A stretch of DNA of 31,409 nt from Clavulina sp. PMI_390 (GCA_015039315.1 WIDE01000087.1:48981-80389); one strand, 5' to 3'. Positions 10,241-22,547 are shown, numbered from the stretch's first letter. Notes: a model not told the origin generated them from the letters alone. A program made the numbers and translations.

Positions 10241-12504
10241 TCATTCCACAGGAACAGGGTTCATCAAGAACCACACCTGGAACTCCCGCACCTTTGTCAC
10301 CTCACCAGCAAAGTTACCTCGACTATCCGTGCTCTTCTTGAACGGGGAACTGCAGGTCGATCTGTGAGTATCTGGAATGCTCAGAGACTCGACATCACAC
10401 GCTGGTGTCGCAATGTTCACGCGACGATGCCTCGCTGCAACGAACCGCCGAAGAACATCGTCAAATTTGCGCCTACTATCAGAGCTCGAGTCGTGAGGTG
10501 ATCGAGTGGCTTCGAATTCCGAGTATAGCGTGTCCGCGGCAAGATGAAGGATATCTTGCGAGTAGGTCGCCGCTCGCGCTGCGTCCGTAAGAGGAAGAGG
10601 AATGAGGGTCGCGTCAGACATCCGAACAAGGTCGACTATATCTGGCAGAGTAGGCGCGATATCCGAGAATTCCGTGGACGGATTTGACATGGCGGGGGCA
10701 GTGGGCAGGCGAAACTGGTCAGTGACAGAAGCGATTGAATCATTGGTAGATGGTGCAGGGGAGGATGTTTGGAAAGAAATGGGCGACATTGGCCGACTAG
10801 GCCCAGGAGGAGAGGATGGGCGAGATGGGTATTCTGAGTATTGTGGAACGCCCTGAGACAATATGATAAATAAGCTGTGGTGAAAAAAACTAGCACGGAC
10901 GTAAGCGTCACTAACCAAGATGCTCGAGCTCGTAGAAAATAAGCTCGCATTCGAATGGCGGCGCTTCCTCCTGGTGGCTTCTTCGTACGATGGGGGTGCA
11001 GGCGAGGACGATCGAGATAGGGAATGCTCTAAGCTTGGTATTGGCGATGCCACGCGGGATATAGGAGACGTAGGTCGCGAGACAGGGGTGTTAGCTCTTG
11101 GGATCGGAAAAGTAGCTTGAAGACGAGAAGTAGTGATGCTCTTCATCCGAGGTTTTGGCTGTTTTCCGCTTTCAAGGCACTGTGACTTGAAGGATATCCC
11201 CACCTCGTGTATCGACTTCTCAACGGTACCAAAGAAATGCCCTCGATATACTGGGATGATGCGATGAATCTCATGGACATGACGATTGCCCAGCAGTCGT
11301 CGAAACTGAGTCTCAAGCTCAAGGAAGCCAGATTCATTACACTGAGAGCAGCGGCAAACGTGTACGTTGAAGTATTTGTCGTCAATAACTTCCACAATCC
11401 CGTCGGGAGTTAGGACACGATGAACCTCACGAAGGAATGGTTCCCACTAGGAACGTGCGAGATGAGCATCATGAAACCTAACGACAGTAATTCACATACC
11501 AGCCAGCATGGGATGCCCATAGTAATTCGAGAGAGCCTGATATAATCGAAGGTGGCGGTAGCATAAGGGAGACCCAGCAAGAAATTTCCCTCAACTAGCT
11601 GAACCTTATGGCGATCGTTGGACATAGTGCTACCGTTGATGACCAAGTCCTGACCCACGAATTGGGTGTCCTACGAGGTGATGTCAGGTTGGTAAGACTT
11701 GAATTAAGGTGACATACTATTACCTTCCACACATTCTTGGCATGCAAGATCCACGCTCCATCTCCGCAGCCTAGGTCCAGAACCGTTCTTGGAGGTTGCT
11801 CAAAGGTGTAAAACGAGGGGCGGCCATCGTTGAGAGCGAGAATCAGCTGCAAGGCGTCGGTATCGCTGCAGAGAACAATGATAAGCTCGGATTTTTGCAA
11901 AAAGGGGGCTTCCATACCTCTGTGATGCTTGACTCGAATAAATCAGAGGGTAACATGAATCGTCCTCACGATGAAAACCCGAACAGACTCGCTTGCTGTG
12001 GGGTCTCTGGTGAATGGAATGCCGTGAAGGAATCAAAGGTTCACCACCAGAAAAACATCGCTGCTCATTCGGCCACGGGATCGGAGCCATGTAAGCCTCG
12101 TCTACTAGGTCCAAGGGAGTGAGATGCTCAAAAGGCTTCCAGCAGCTGGGCTGTGTGTCTTGGCTCGAGGCGACGGCTTGACACTGAGGAGTGAGGAAAT
12201 CATCGATCGACGAGGAAGACTCAGTTGAGAGAGGCACATCATTGAGTCGCAAGAAGCCAGGAAATGCGAAGATGCCTTTCGATCCCAAGGCCGAGGTTTG
12301 CCGAGTAAAGCCACTGGCAGGATGACGTTTATCTCCAGTGACGAATCGAGCCCCGCAGAGGATAGAACCAATATATCCGAAGACACGTCCCAGCGTGTCC
12401 TTCGCCAGCTCCCTTCGGCCGACCGGCGTGCGATCATAACCAAATGCAATGAGCGAGTCGAGGCTGATGCTATGACGAAGAGTGGCAGGTGAGGCGGTAG
12501 TCAT
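10241..12504 (-). CDS. SAM-dependent class I methyltransferase with long disordered C-terminal tail
   Basis: Exons are 12504-11918, 11865-11724, 11670-11500, 11446-10916 and 10852-10241, giving 680 residues. The methyltransferase core lies between about residues 185 and 400. Motif I is VLDLGCGDGAW (225-234). It is followed by FVGQDLVING, the acidic LVEGNFLLGLPY(A) block, FDYIRLSRI, and WEPFLREVHRVLTPDGIVEVIDD, the usual post-motif segment. The preceding FHREDDSCYPLIYS resembles a segment I recall from fungal relatives and supports the first splice junction. The substrate is unknown; related fungal proteins include LaeA-like regulators, but there is no specific evidence for that role here. The last ~270 residues are Ser/Pro/Thr-rich (PTSPISRVASPIPSLEHS) and look disordered, with many possible phosphosites. 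The 63-nt intron 10853-10915 is in frame, so its retention would add 21 residues. The start is the first in-frame ATG. Confidence 0.85.
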
Positions 12505-12883
12505 CTCGGTGTGAGGCGGTTCGGTGATGATGCAAAGTTCTGTGGTTTCAAGAGGCGATAGATAAGTGTGGGATAAAGCTAATTTTTTTCCGTACGTTTT
12601 ATACTTCTGTTGGTTTTGTGGACGGAAACCCACAAAGCGGCCCTGTGGGCCCGTTTATTGCACCTGATCGACCGCACATATCGGTCGTAATGGATAATCG
12701 AGGTCAAACAAAGGTCACCCGCCACACAAATGTCGCTCAGGGGACAACAACAGAAATGAACATGAACGACATCTTAGATTAGCTCCAAATCTCACCAATG
12801 AGTCATGGATACATGGGTTACGATCACCCACAGCCAAGAGCGATTGGTATGTAATCGTACCGTACACGAGGACAGCATTCGAC
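12505..12883. other. Intergenic: methyltransferase promoter / UBP6 3' side
   Basis: This separates two tandem minus-strand genes and contains no gene. Two short dyads lie here: GGCCC TGT GGGCC (12639-12651) and CGACCG...CGGTCG (12669-12687), the second about 165 bp upstream of the methyltransferase start. Confidence 0.5.
12669..12687. promoter_or_regulatory. Short inverted repeat CGACCG-N7-CGGTCG
   Basis: Six perfectly complementary bases flank a 7-base AT-containing spacer. The spacing and the position upstream of the methyltransferase gene would fit a dimeric zinc-cluster factor site, but that is only inference from shape; no known factor consensus is matched. Confidence 0.3.
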
Positions 12884-15026
12884 CTATGCAAGAGGCTTGC
12901 TCCTGAATGGACGTAAGTATATTGTGGACAGAGTCATCAATCATGAACAAAGAAAGTTCGCACCTATACAACAGAATGTACGCCGTGCTGTCCTCTCCGC
13001 CACCATCAAGCGTTGCGATCTTATCCTGCTTGACGACGCTAACCTTGTCGTCGTCGAATTTGTACCATTCATCCCCAGGGTCGTCGTAATTGGGCTGGGA
13101 GGTAGCTTTCGCGAGTGTGGCGTCAATTGCATCCTTCTTCACCCATCCAATATAATGGCCTCCGTCGGCTGATGCACCCTTGTGTGTGACGATGCCTGAC
13201 CAATAAATGGGGTTAAGAATTGTTTTGGCCCCAAGACGAAGTACTGACCACACAGCTCATACAGCCCATGAGGGCTGGATCCAATGTCAGCAGCAACAGA
13301 GGGGTCTATCAGGCCATTGAGAATTTCCAGTTCTCTCTTCCGCGCTGTGGCTTCATCTTCAATGACACCCGCAACTGGCTGCGCTTGTTCAGCAGAAGCC
13401 ATTTCGACGTCCGTATTCGAGGAAGTAGAGGCGGCGGGAGGAGACGTGACAGCTGCAGTGGCGGCATCCTCTTTCGCCTTGTTCTTCATTTTTCTCCGCA
13501 CCTTGCGGCGCTCATCGCGCTCTTTTTCGAATTCTTTCAGCTTGGTGCTGAGAGGGGAGATCTTGGCCTTGAGTTCATCGCTGACAAGATCCAATACGTC
13601 AAGCTCGAAGGGGAACTTGACTTTCCGCTGGAAACAGAGAAGCGTTAACGGTGGCCGTGAACGGGCGATAGATGAAAGTGGTTCACCATAATCTTGGCTT
13701 TCTTGTTGATGTCGCGGCGCCAGTAGAATCGAACCATATGGATAGTAAGATTTGATGGGAGACGAGAGACACGAGAAGTTTCGATCCATTTGGCTTCGCG
13801 GCCAAGTTTCTCGCTACGTTTCTCGATCTCTTGCGTCATGCTAGCAGTGATCCCGGCGTGAAGGTAATTGGTGCCCTGGTCGATGTTGCAGTCGAGCTTG
13901 AGGATGCGCTCTTTGATAACGATCGGAGGTTCATCCGCGCTCTCGGAACAGGTCAGGCTATCGGAATTCATATAGTCAGGATGGGTAGTACAGTATGTGA
14001 ACGGAGGCATACGTTTTGGTCATCTCGCCCGCAAGATACTGGTTAACAAATGTGGTGCTGGAGGATTGACCATCCTCTGGTGTCGCGCCAGACAATCCAC
14101 TATTGGTCAGTGAGTTAAGGACCTCGACCCAGCATTCGTCCGCGTCTGAGGTATTCTCAACGATCAGTGAACGTGACCTGGACTACAAACCTGAGAGCAC
14201 CTGCCTTGCTGGGCGAAGTGCCCTTGCCGCATCTCAGCAAACCGAGGATATAGCTGCCGGAGGAGCTGTAGGAAGCGGATAGGGGGCATATCGTCGGTAG
14301 TTTTCCCCATGTCCACATACAGATCCCTCATAGCAGCAGTGAGATCTGCAGCTCCGTCACCACGTCTATTGAATCCATCCAGAGCTGTATGCAGCTCAGG
14401 GACTCCACGAAGAACCTGAAGAGTAGCATTCATATAGCAAGTGTTCCCTAAGCTGACGGGAGGAAGGATCGATTGTTAGCTTTTAGATATTCCTAAAACG
14501 GGGTGGAAAGCTCACTTTTTAAGGCCAATTGGCATACGAAGCTATAGGCGAGAGTCAGTGGGAGCTCTGCAGCCAAAAGTGAGGATGAAACATACAGCAT
14601 CTGCTAGCTGAGAGTCGGTCATATCTTCTAAGAATACGACCTTCTCTGTTGGGGGTTTTGGGAGCTCTCCGGCGGTCCCAATGACCATAAAGCTTTGTCC
14701 CTATGCCAAATTACGAGATAGAGTAGTTAGCAAGGAGATCCAACGCGAGTGGCTTCAATGACGGAGGCCGCGCACGTACCTCCTTTGGAGCAACCTTCTT
14801 CCAATCGGTATCGTCCCTAGAAACAAAAATTGAGATTGAAACTAACGAAATTAACAAGAAGGACGACAAACTTGAGAATTCCTCCTTTAATCATGACCTT
14901 CATTCGATCGACTGGGACACCGGTGACCTCATAGATCGACTGCTTAAAGGCGGTGGGAGGAAGGCTCGGATCGAGCTTGACATCATGGGCTTTCCCACTA
15001 TGCTTGATCGTCACGTTAAGTGCCAT
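12884..15026 (-). CDS. UBP6: Proteasome-associated ubiquitin C-terminal hydrolase UBP6/USP14
   Basis: Ten exons (15026-14872, 14816-14780, 14700-14596, 14541-14516, 14452-14205, 14145-14013, 13957-13687, 13627-13249, 13195-12964, 12902-12884) give 534 residues, against about 500 in yeast and human. Residues 1-75 are a ubiquitin-like domain (MALNVTIKHSGKAHDVKL, VMIKGG) that docks on the proteasome regulatory particle. The USP domain has the Cys box LGNTCYMNA (Cys113), the His box GGHYIGWVK (His465) and the third-residue region DEWYKFDDDKV. The enzyme trims ubiquitin chains on proteasome-bound substrates and recycles ubiquitin. A Lys/Glu-rich helix and an Ala/Ser insertion (about 370-425) interrupt the catalytic domain. 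The tiny last exon encodes the family ending RSKPLA. The intron 14204-14146 must use a GC donor to restore GHFAQQDADECW. Confidence 0.95.
14146..14204 (-). other. GC-AG intron in UBP6
   Basis: The exon ends CAG CAA G and the intron begins GCAGGT; the next exon begins ACGCGGACGAATGC. Only this junction keeps the conserved GHFAQQDADECW frame. The nearby GT (four bases inside) would shift the frame and no compensating AG is present. AG|GCAGGT resembles the known GC-donor consensus AG|GCAAGT. Confidence 0.8.
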
Positions 15027-15599
15027 TGTAAAAGGAAATACGCGGAGGAGAGAACGCGTAATCCAGTCGCGCTGGTTGCTGGTTGTTTGGTTTCGCGTCG
15101 GCGTTCAAACTCCTCGAGGCATGCGATCCGAGGTCAAGATAGAAGCCTTCGGGGAGAGACTCGCATACTTAGAGAAGACATTGCTGTAGGACAGATAGAA
15201 CATGCCGGATGAGTATTGTGTCTATTTGGAAAGAACACCCATATCTGCGCGACCTCGGACCACCAAAACCTGGCTCCTGTGCATTGAGGAAAATTTGTTG
15301 ATTGTTGGGAGCCTATGACCAGAGTTGCATGGAGACACTATATATAGGAACATAATGGAACGAATCCAAGAAAGAGATACAGTAGTTGATGTTGTGAACA
15401 AACTTATGTATGCTTGAGATGTGGCTGATTGAGATGGAGATGTTGAAACTGATTGGATGCGCAAAAAAACGAAGCGTGTGAAGAGGGTTGAATAGATGCA
15501 AGGAGGAAAGCACAAACGATGTGGGGTTTAAATCGAGGCAACGCAGGAGAGATGAGGGCTGAGGGTATCGCATCAACCAATTCTATAGGCGGGAAAGGT
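15027..15599. other. Intergenic: UBP6 promoter / 3' side of the coiled-coil gene
   Basis: This is a tandem arrangement with no gene visible. A TATA-like run (CTATATATAGG, 15338-15348) lies about 315 bp upstream of the UBP6 start. It is too far away for confident assignment as a TATA box unless UBP6 has a long leader. Confidence 0.45.
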
Positions 15600-18500
15600 C
15601 TATGCCGCAAGCATTGACCGTCTCCGTTCTACGGCAGAGGCCTTGGGAGTGGCGACGTCCTCGGCCGTGGTTGATCGAGGAGAACTGTTCTCCTTATCCA
15701 CCTCCTCAAGAGTCGGCTTCAAGTTTTGCGATGGTGCACGGCGTGGAAGAGAAGATGGACGCAATGTTGGAGGCGATAGAGAAGCACGCTTGAGTGATGA
15801 AGGAGAGATCATTGAGACGGGGCGTTTTGGCGGGGCAGTGTTTACTGATGACACCGATTCTGCATCGCTCATTGATTCAGGGCGGCGAAGTCCAAGAGGA
15901 CGAGAAGGCGGTGGACCAGCATCCTTTGATGCAATTGATGCTAGAGTTGAAGATGACGAAGTCCTCGCACGCTGGGTAAGAGATGGGTGACGAGGGAGAG
16001 GGCCAGCAGGGGTGGGTGTGGCGATTGAAACGCGAGGCTTGAGTGCTCTTGAAGGAACAGTTGTTGCACGTACGGCGCCATCGTCGCTATCCGCGACTGA
16101 GGTGACGCTGCTGCGGCGAGCTTGCGTCGGAACCTTGAAGGCCCCAACAGTCGAGGGTGCTTTGGCACTCGAGGTTTGGAGGGAAGTCGCACCAGCTGTG
16201 CCACGTACACCAAACTTGCGCTTGACCTGTTGAATAGTGGATTATGAGTGTCATCTTCTGTATCAGAAGCACGAATTACATACCAGCTCCAGCTCCTGTT
16301 GTTTGCCTTGCAGAGCCATCTTCATTCCCTCAAGATCATCCTCCAGTTTGTTCTCCTTCTTGGTCAACTGGAGGTTCTTCATCTCCAAGTCCGCGTTTTG
16401 CCTCTTCGACTCGGCCAGTCGTTCAGCAGCCTTCTCCAACTCGCCGCAGACAGCCTCGTTATGTGAGTTCGCTTGCTTTGCCGCAATCTGAGCAGCATCC
16501 CGATCGGCACGAGCATCGTCTAGTTCCTGCTGAATAGACGCTTGGCGAACAGTCGAGGAGTCGAGCGAGGCCTGAGTAGCGTCGTTGAGCTTCTCGAGTA
16601 CTTGGCATTGACGTTCGCGCTCGGTGACTGCCTCCGAAGCCTGGGTGAGCAGTTTCTCAAGCCTCTCGACACGGGAGGAGAGCTCGCTTTCAGAGGAGAG
16701 GGCAACTTGAAGGTGTTGAGAAGCCTCAGCATGCTCGCGCTTTAGTGATGCCTGGGCGAGAGCAAGCTCGTCCACATTCGATCGTTCCTGAACGAGGTCA
16801 TTTGCCAGCTGAGTGGGACATATTGGTCAGACATAGAGTAAATAATCGGGAAAGTGGTTCATACCTGGTCGCGCTCATTCATGGCCTTCTCCAGTTTCCC
16901 TTCCAGCACGTCGCTGTTGTGCTGTAGCCACTTCACCTGATCCTTCAGGTCTTCCTCCCCATGAGCCAAGTCTTTCAGCGTGGAAAGCCGACTCTCGAGG
17001 TCAACGATCTGGCGCTGAGCAGCCTCAAGACGTTCTCGCTGATCATCCAGGTGAGCATTGAGCTCGCTGAGCTGGTCATGGGCAGACTTGAGTTCCTCAT
17101 TAGCAGCCTCAAGCTCTCCGCTTCCGCCTTCGAGATTAGCAACAGCCTAAAAGCGAGCGGGTTAAGAACCAAGCCAAGTAGAAACGATTATCGAAATCTG
17201 TGCTGACCTCGTTGCGTTCATTCTCAGCATTCTCCAATTCCTTCGCCAGAATTTCCCTCTCATCCTCAGCGGCCCGGACCTTCCGCTGCAAAGCCGTTTT
17301 CTCCTCTTCCAAGCAAGTGATCTCCTCGTTCAGGCGATCCACGTGCTCGTATTGGTTGCCAAGCTCGGAACTGGTTTCACCCAGTTTATGCTGGACCTCC
17401 ATCAGCTGAGCGCGCAGCTGTTCAATGACACCACGTTCGGAGGGTGTTGGAGAAGGAGTAGATTTGCGAGGGGAGACTTCGAGCATCGTGACCTTTGCTC
17501 GAAGTGCGGAGAGCTCCGCTTCCTGAGCCAAAATCTCGGATTTGAGCACATAAACAGTCTCGTTCTCCAGGGGAATATTGGGATTCGCGTCCTCGGTAGG
17601 AGGAGGGGTGGGGAGGAAACGACCTTCAGTGAGGACCTTCGCGCTCTGGATGACCTCATCGATCGACACAATATGGAAACTCGCAGGTCGCGTCAGGCCC
17701 GAGCTGAAGGACACGACACCAGCCTTCTGGAGCGAGTTCAGTTGTCCGATAAGCTCTTCACCCGACCTTTCGTACTCGTGTGCGCGCTGTTGCCAAACTT
17801 TTGCGTCCTCCTCAGCCGCGTCGAGCTTCCGCAGCGCCTCCTCGCACTCACGATCTGCTTGATCCGCGCGCGCAATTTCCTGATCGTACTTGTCCTGCGC
17901 TGCATGAAGCTGCTCCTCTAGGGCATTCTTCGCGCCTTCGAGGGAGCCGACGCGCATCTGTAGCTCGCGGAGGGCCATCGAACTCGCGCGATCGAACAAC
18001 TCGTTCTGTTGCCTCTGGGTAGTGAGCTGCTCACACTGAACAGCCAGCACACCCAACTTGCCGCGCATTTTCTCGAAACGCCGGCTAGTACGCTCAGCCT
18101 CGCCGCGCCAGGCTGTAGTCTCGTCGTTCGCTTTGCTAAGCTGTGTAGCAAGCTCGGAATTGATCGACTCCTGCATGCTGAGGTCTGACTCATATCGTGA
18201 TTGCAAGGACTCGTGGAGCTCGAGTTTGGATTGGAGTTGAGCAATGAGGGCCTCCTGGGCCAGAGAGGCCTCGTAGAGAGAGGCAACATGAGACTCGTTA
18301 GGGTCAAAGAGCGAGTTATTGGGTACATTGTACGCCGAATTAAGCACCTCCTTCCCAGGAGACATCTCCCTGCCGAAGGAGCTGTCTTGTTCGCGTCCTG
18401 GGACCAGGAAAGGCGTCATATACTCATCATCACCCGAAACAGCAACGCCTCGATCAGAAGCTGGTGACGCTGCTTGCAACATTTGCGAAAAAGAGAAGAA

Positions 18501-19810
18501 TTGAGCGGGAGATACGGATGTGCTCCGCGTGGTAAGATCGCCACGAGGAGTCTGATATATGGAGTGGTCTGGGGTGGAGGCTAATGGCGACTGCTCGCGG
18601 CTCTGCTCGAGCGGGAGGTCCTCAGTGACCTTGAGAGGAGACTGCCGGCCCGATTCTGTTGGGTGCACAGTTGATGCTTCAGACGGCATCCTTGCATGTT
18701 GCATTAGTTTTCTTGCGAAGCTACTATCGAAATTGGGAGGGAAGACCGTATAGGGGGCCGAAGGGGAGGACGCAGCATCGATAGGGTACATGGACGCCCG
18801 AGGCGTGGGGGTGTTGAAGTCCGCAGAGGTGGGCCGAAGTTTTTTGTCGAAACTTGGACCGTTCAATGTTGAATCAACAGGTGGAAATTGGGCAAGGATC
18901 TCGGTAGCCTGATCCAAGGAATCAGATAAGGCTATTGAGGGTGGGTCGTCTGACATATCAAGGAGATTCGTGGTTCCTGATGGAGGCTCCTCAAGCTCCA
19001 TTGTGGACTGCACCACTGACGCAACGGATGAGGTGGATTCCGTGCGGCGGTGCGATGGGGGAAGGGTTGCATTCGCGAATGGGTCCGCGTCAAGGAGGTC
19101 TGGGAAGGGGGTATTATGGGCCGAGAGAGGGAGCGGGGCCGTTTCAGGAGCTACTATTGGGGCGCTTTCAGAAGCATCTAGGATTGGAGCTTGCTGAAAC
19201 TCCTCAGAGTCATCGCCTGCAGCCTCTATGCGTGCAAGGAGGCTCCTTTGGACGGTTTCTACAGAGTCCATCTCTCCTGACCCCATTGTTGATGAGGATA
19301 CGTTAGGTGAGATAACGCGTGTCGAGTTTGTCCCGTTCCAGCGAACAGAACGGCCAGTACCAGGAGTGGTTCGATCTCGTAAAATAGAGCGAACAGAGCC
19401 CACGCTGGGCGACCTCATGTGTTGTGTTGAAGTGGGAGTTTCGAACTGTTTCTGAGCCAATTCCACTCGTGATGGGCCAATTGGGGTGGAGGTGACTGAT
19501 GATGAGTCCTGAGCATCCAGGGAAGGAGTAGTGCGACCAGACATGAAGAGGTCAAGGGGCATTTTTGACCGTCGGAACACATTGCGAGCCTGCTTGATTG
19601 ATCCAATGCTCGGGATTGAGGCGTTGGAGTCGTTGAGGTCAGAATTCGTATACAGAGAGGCTGGTCGTGGCTCCGCGTCCTCAGAACCTACGATAAGTAA
19701 AGGAACGCGTCGAATGTGAGTAAAACGCGATCGAACAAACCCGTCTGGTGCTCACGTCTCCTGGAGTCGTCATGCGTCCTTCGGAGGGAATTTCTAATCT
19801 TGCCAAGCAT
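15600..19810 (-). CDS. Large coiled-coil protein, possible cytoskeletal or spindle-pole scaffold (1,322 aa)
   Basis: Exons are 19810-19756, 19687-17208, 17146-16865, 16808-16284 and 16226-15600; all phases join. The small first exon encodes MLGKIRNSLRRTHDD, a basic start. Residues 55-480 are Ser/Thr/Pro-rich and likely disordered, with a short motif SVRSILRDRTTPGTG (about 116-130) that I recall as recurrent in related basidiomycete proteins. Residues about 480-1110 are almost continuous coiled coil with heptad Leu and Glu/Lys/Gln-rich runs (for example LEEQLHAAQDKYDQEIARAD). The last 200 residues are basic, Ser/Pro-rich and end in RRRSMLAA. This architecture is seen in spindle-pole, microtubule and polarity scaffolds, but no diagnostic domain is recognisable, so the function is inferred from shape only. 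There are no membrane segments and no signal peptide. Confidence 0.85.
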
Positions 19811-21312
19811 TGGAGTGGTCCTCGGGGCTCAAAGCACCAAAGTGAGCTAAGACCTTTGCTCTAAGGCGTGCGACGTCAAGAGATAGTGGGCAAGATGGGG
19901 ACGGTGTTCAACAAGAGACAGGAGCCAACAGATCAAAACAAGAAAACAGCGTCAACAGTTGCTCACCAACAATGTTGGCGGGTCGCGTATACGCTTGTTT
20001 GGCTGGGTTGGGACACTAATTTCCTGAAATGCTGCCGCAATCGGCACCATCCGCCACACCGCCATTGACCATCAACTGTTTGACAATAAGCATACCAATA
20101 AATTTCTCATTATACAATACGATGTTTCGCCAAAGAACCATCGACCTGAGGGGTCAATCTGACATGTTTGGCAATGTGGCAAGAGCTACCCTAGAATGAT
20201 TAGGATGAGCCCAGTCATGACCGCAGTCGTGTTAGGTTACTAGGAATGGGTATTGCACCGGTCGGCTCTCCTGAACCCTTCGGCGTCGGCTAGAGGATAG
20301 TAACCTGTGTGGCATGCAAAGAAGCACCCCACGCCGGCGACGGTTCGCTCTGGGTCCGGCGGATCACCTCGCAACGGAAATCGAGGAGTCGCAGGTCCTA
20401 TACATGTATATGAAACCTCTTAGTAACGATATCTCTGTGAATTGCCGGCCTATGGTGAGCACGCAAGCCAGTCATGTTAGTACGGCAAATGACTCGGAAT
20501 AAGCTCCTTGTTCATATATGACTGATTAGGAGAAAACTTCAAGAAGAGCTTCTGAACAAGTCGTAGATATATTTGTACAGAGAGCTAATAGAAACGATGG
20601 GCGTACAATCCCTCGCTCGAATCACATCACCCTAAACAACAGAAAGGACAAGCAAGGATATCAGTACTGTAAATGGATTCTGAATGGAAGTGAGGATGGA
20701 GCCTACAGTATGAGTGGCATCAAAAGAGTTTGAAAACTAGTCGCAATGCTCTCATCAAGACATGGTTGATAGAAATGTAACCACTAACATTCAGAGCCAC
20801 ACTAGGCCTCTAGCCACTGGAAACCTATTAAGACGACGCCGTAAGCGCAATATGAGCGCCTCTCGGGGCTGCTAACACACGCTCCAATCATCAGGTCTGA
20901 AGAAGAAACCATAGAATTTGACATGCGCAGGGACCAAACCAGCATTGGAGTTATACGCCTTTTCCCATCAGCCCCACCTCACTCTTTATGGGCCTTTGAG
21001 CCTTATCTTCAAATTTAGTCCGCCTCGGGCAATCTATTTACTCAGTAGCCTAAGGGTATCCCCCGGCTATGGGCGCTGTCCTCACCTGAAAGAAAAAAAA
21101 AACCGAGAATACAATTGAGAATGCATGGGCCTAACTCCAGCCGCGAACAAGCTTTACAGTGATTTGACAATCAGCAGCTAGATATTCCACAAAAAACACT
21201 CTAGTATGATGAACCTGAAATAATGTGGCTAAGTCTGTGTTCAATTCCAGCCCCTGGATGCTGCCCCAATAGCGTCAGGGTTCCGGAGGTTCGATTCATC
21301 AGCATTGTGCAT
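19811..21312. other. 1.5-kb stretch without a recognised gene
   Basis: On its left lies the 5' side of the coiled-coil gene (minus), on its right the 3' end of the alpha/beta hydrolase (minus). Short open frames occur (for example 20314-20502 and 20918-21118, plus strand), but none has recognisable motifs or consistent splice signals. I found no tRNA, rRNA or transposon ends. Confidence 0.45.
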
Positions 21313-22547
21313 TCACGAAACCAAGTGCTTCTCCAGGAACGACATCATCCCATCCAGAACTGGTCGGATTTCTGGGTCATCCTCCTTCCCCGTCTCGAAG
21401 CAGTGAGCCTGATTTTCCACAAGGAAAATTTCCGTATCCACACCCAATGCCTTCAGTTGGTCATAATGGCGAACGCTTTCCACAGGGAGAACGACAGCAT
21501 CGGCAGTCCCATGCCCAAGCCAAGTAGGTGGGAAAGAGGCGTCTAAGCACAGTTGAGGAAAATATTTCCGTGCCCTCACAGGGATCACGTCGATGTCAAT
21601 AAGAGAAGCTTCGCCTCCGATGCCTGTGGTCGAAGACACCGAGGGGCTGATTGGCGTCGTCACAAAATCGGGGTTCTTCTTTACTTTGCTTGCACGTATG
21701 CGTTCTCCAAGGCCTGGTTCATTGCAGATGAAGTCGAGAAGACAGCCTTCAGTTACCAGAGCCCTCCATAGATGAAATGAGTTGCGGAGGGTGTTTGGAG
21801 TACTGAGGGGTGTCATCTCGCTGTCAAGGACAGGCGAATCCCACTCTACTCGCAGTTTTGAAGCTTCTTCGGGAGTGAGACGAGTCAAGGAGTGCGTCCC
21901 CACCAGTTCTTCCCCCTCGATCCAACAGGGGGGATTTAGGTGGAGATCACAAAGGTAGTCGCCACCCACTGTGCGCAGTCAGCCTGTTAGTGTAGCGGCC
22001 AGAGGATGACGAGACTTACTTCCATATAACGAGTACACTGCTTTCGGCTTTGGGTTGGCATATAATCCAGTTAGTCGAGCAACGTAGCCACCCGCGCTTC
22101 CGCCTCCAACAGCGACCCGATTCATATCAATTTGAGGAATGTTGCTCGAGATGAAGACGAACAATCGCTTCACATCTTCAATAATCTCTTCCGCTGACGC
22201 GGGGATCAAGAGCCTGTAGTCTGCAGAAATCAAGGACCAGCCCCGATCCTTAGCCTCGGACAGAAGCCTATGAGGGACTGAGCCCCTCCTGTTTCCAGCT
22301 ACCACGCTTTGCATGAGCGCCACTGAGAGAAGAATAGCGATATTAGAGCGTGAAACTCACTTGTGAGGCCTCCACCATGGAAATAGATGATGGCAGGGCG
22401 GGGGGCGTCCGGGGATGCGTAGGTCCAAAGATCGAGCTGCATTGGCCGACCATCGACCTCAGCATAGTCTAGAACCTGCACGTCGTTTCTAACCTCAATA
22501 AATCAATAATCTAAGCTTTCCTGGATGGGAATATGCACGAACAACAT
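21313..22547 (-). CDS. Alpha/beta hydrolase (HGGG esterase/lipase type)
   Basis: Confident exons are 22493-22361, 22322-22020 and 21968-21313. The oxyanion motif is IIYFHGGG, the nucleophile elbow is GGGSAGG, and the remaining triad candidates are HGTADAVV (Asp) and ENQAHCFE (His). This is the layout of hormone-sensitive-lipase-like esterases. The substrate is unknown. There is no signal peptide, so the enzyme is probably intracellular. The N-terminus is uncertain. An in-frame stop lies upstream of exon 22493-22361, whose residues VLDYAEVDGRPMQLDLW look like genuine family sequence. A 9-nt first exon (22547-22539, Met-Leu-Phe) with a 45-nt intron would supply a start and give 366 aa. Otherwise translation begins at the ATG at 22442 (346 aa). 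The gene is in tandem with the GH3 glucosidase. Confidence 0.85.

Noticed and set aside
20314..21118. Small plus-strand open frames in the 1.5-kb gap as genes
   Set aside because: They are short, lack motifs and splice-supported extension, and are no longer than expected by chance.
21241..21310. Possible tRNA because of GGTTCGATTC near 21290
   Set aside because: The T-loop-like string lacks a matching acceptor stem, D-arm and anticodon arm at the right spacing.
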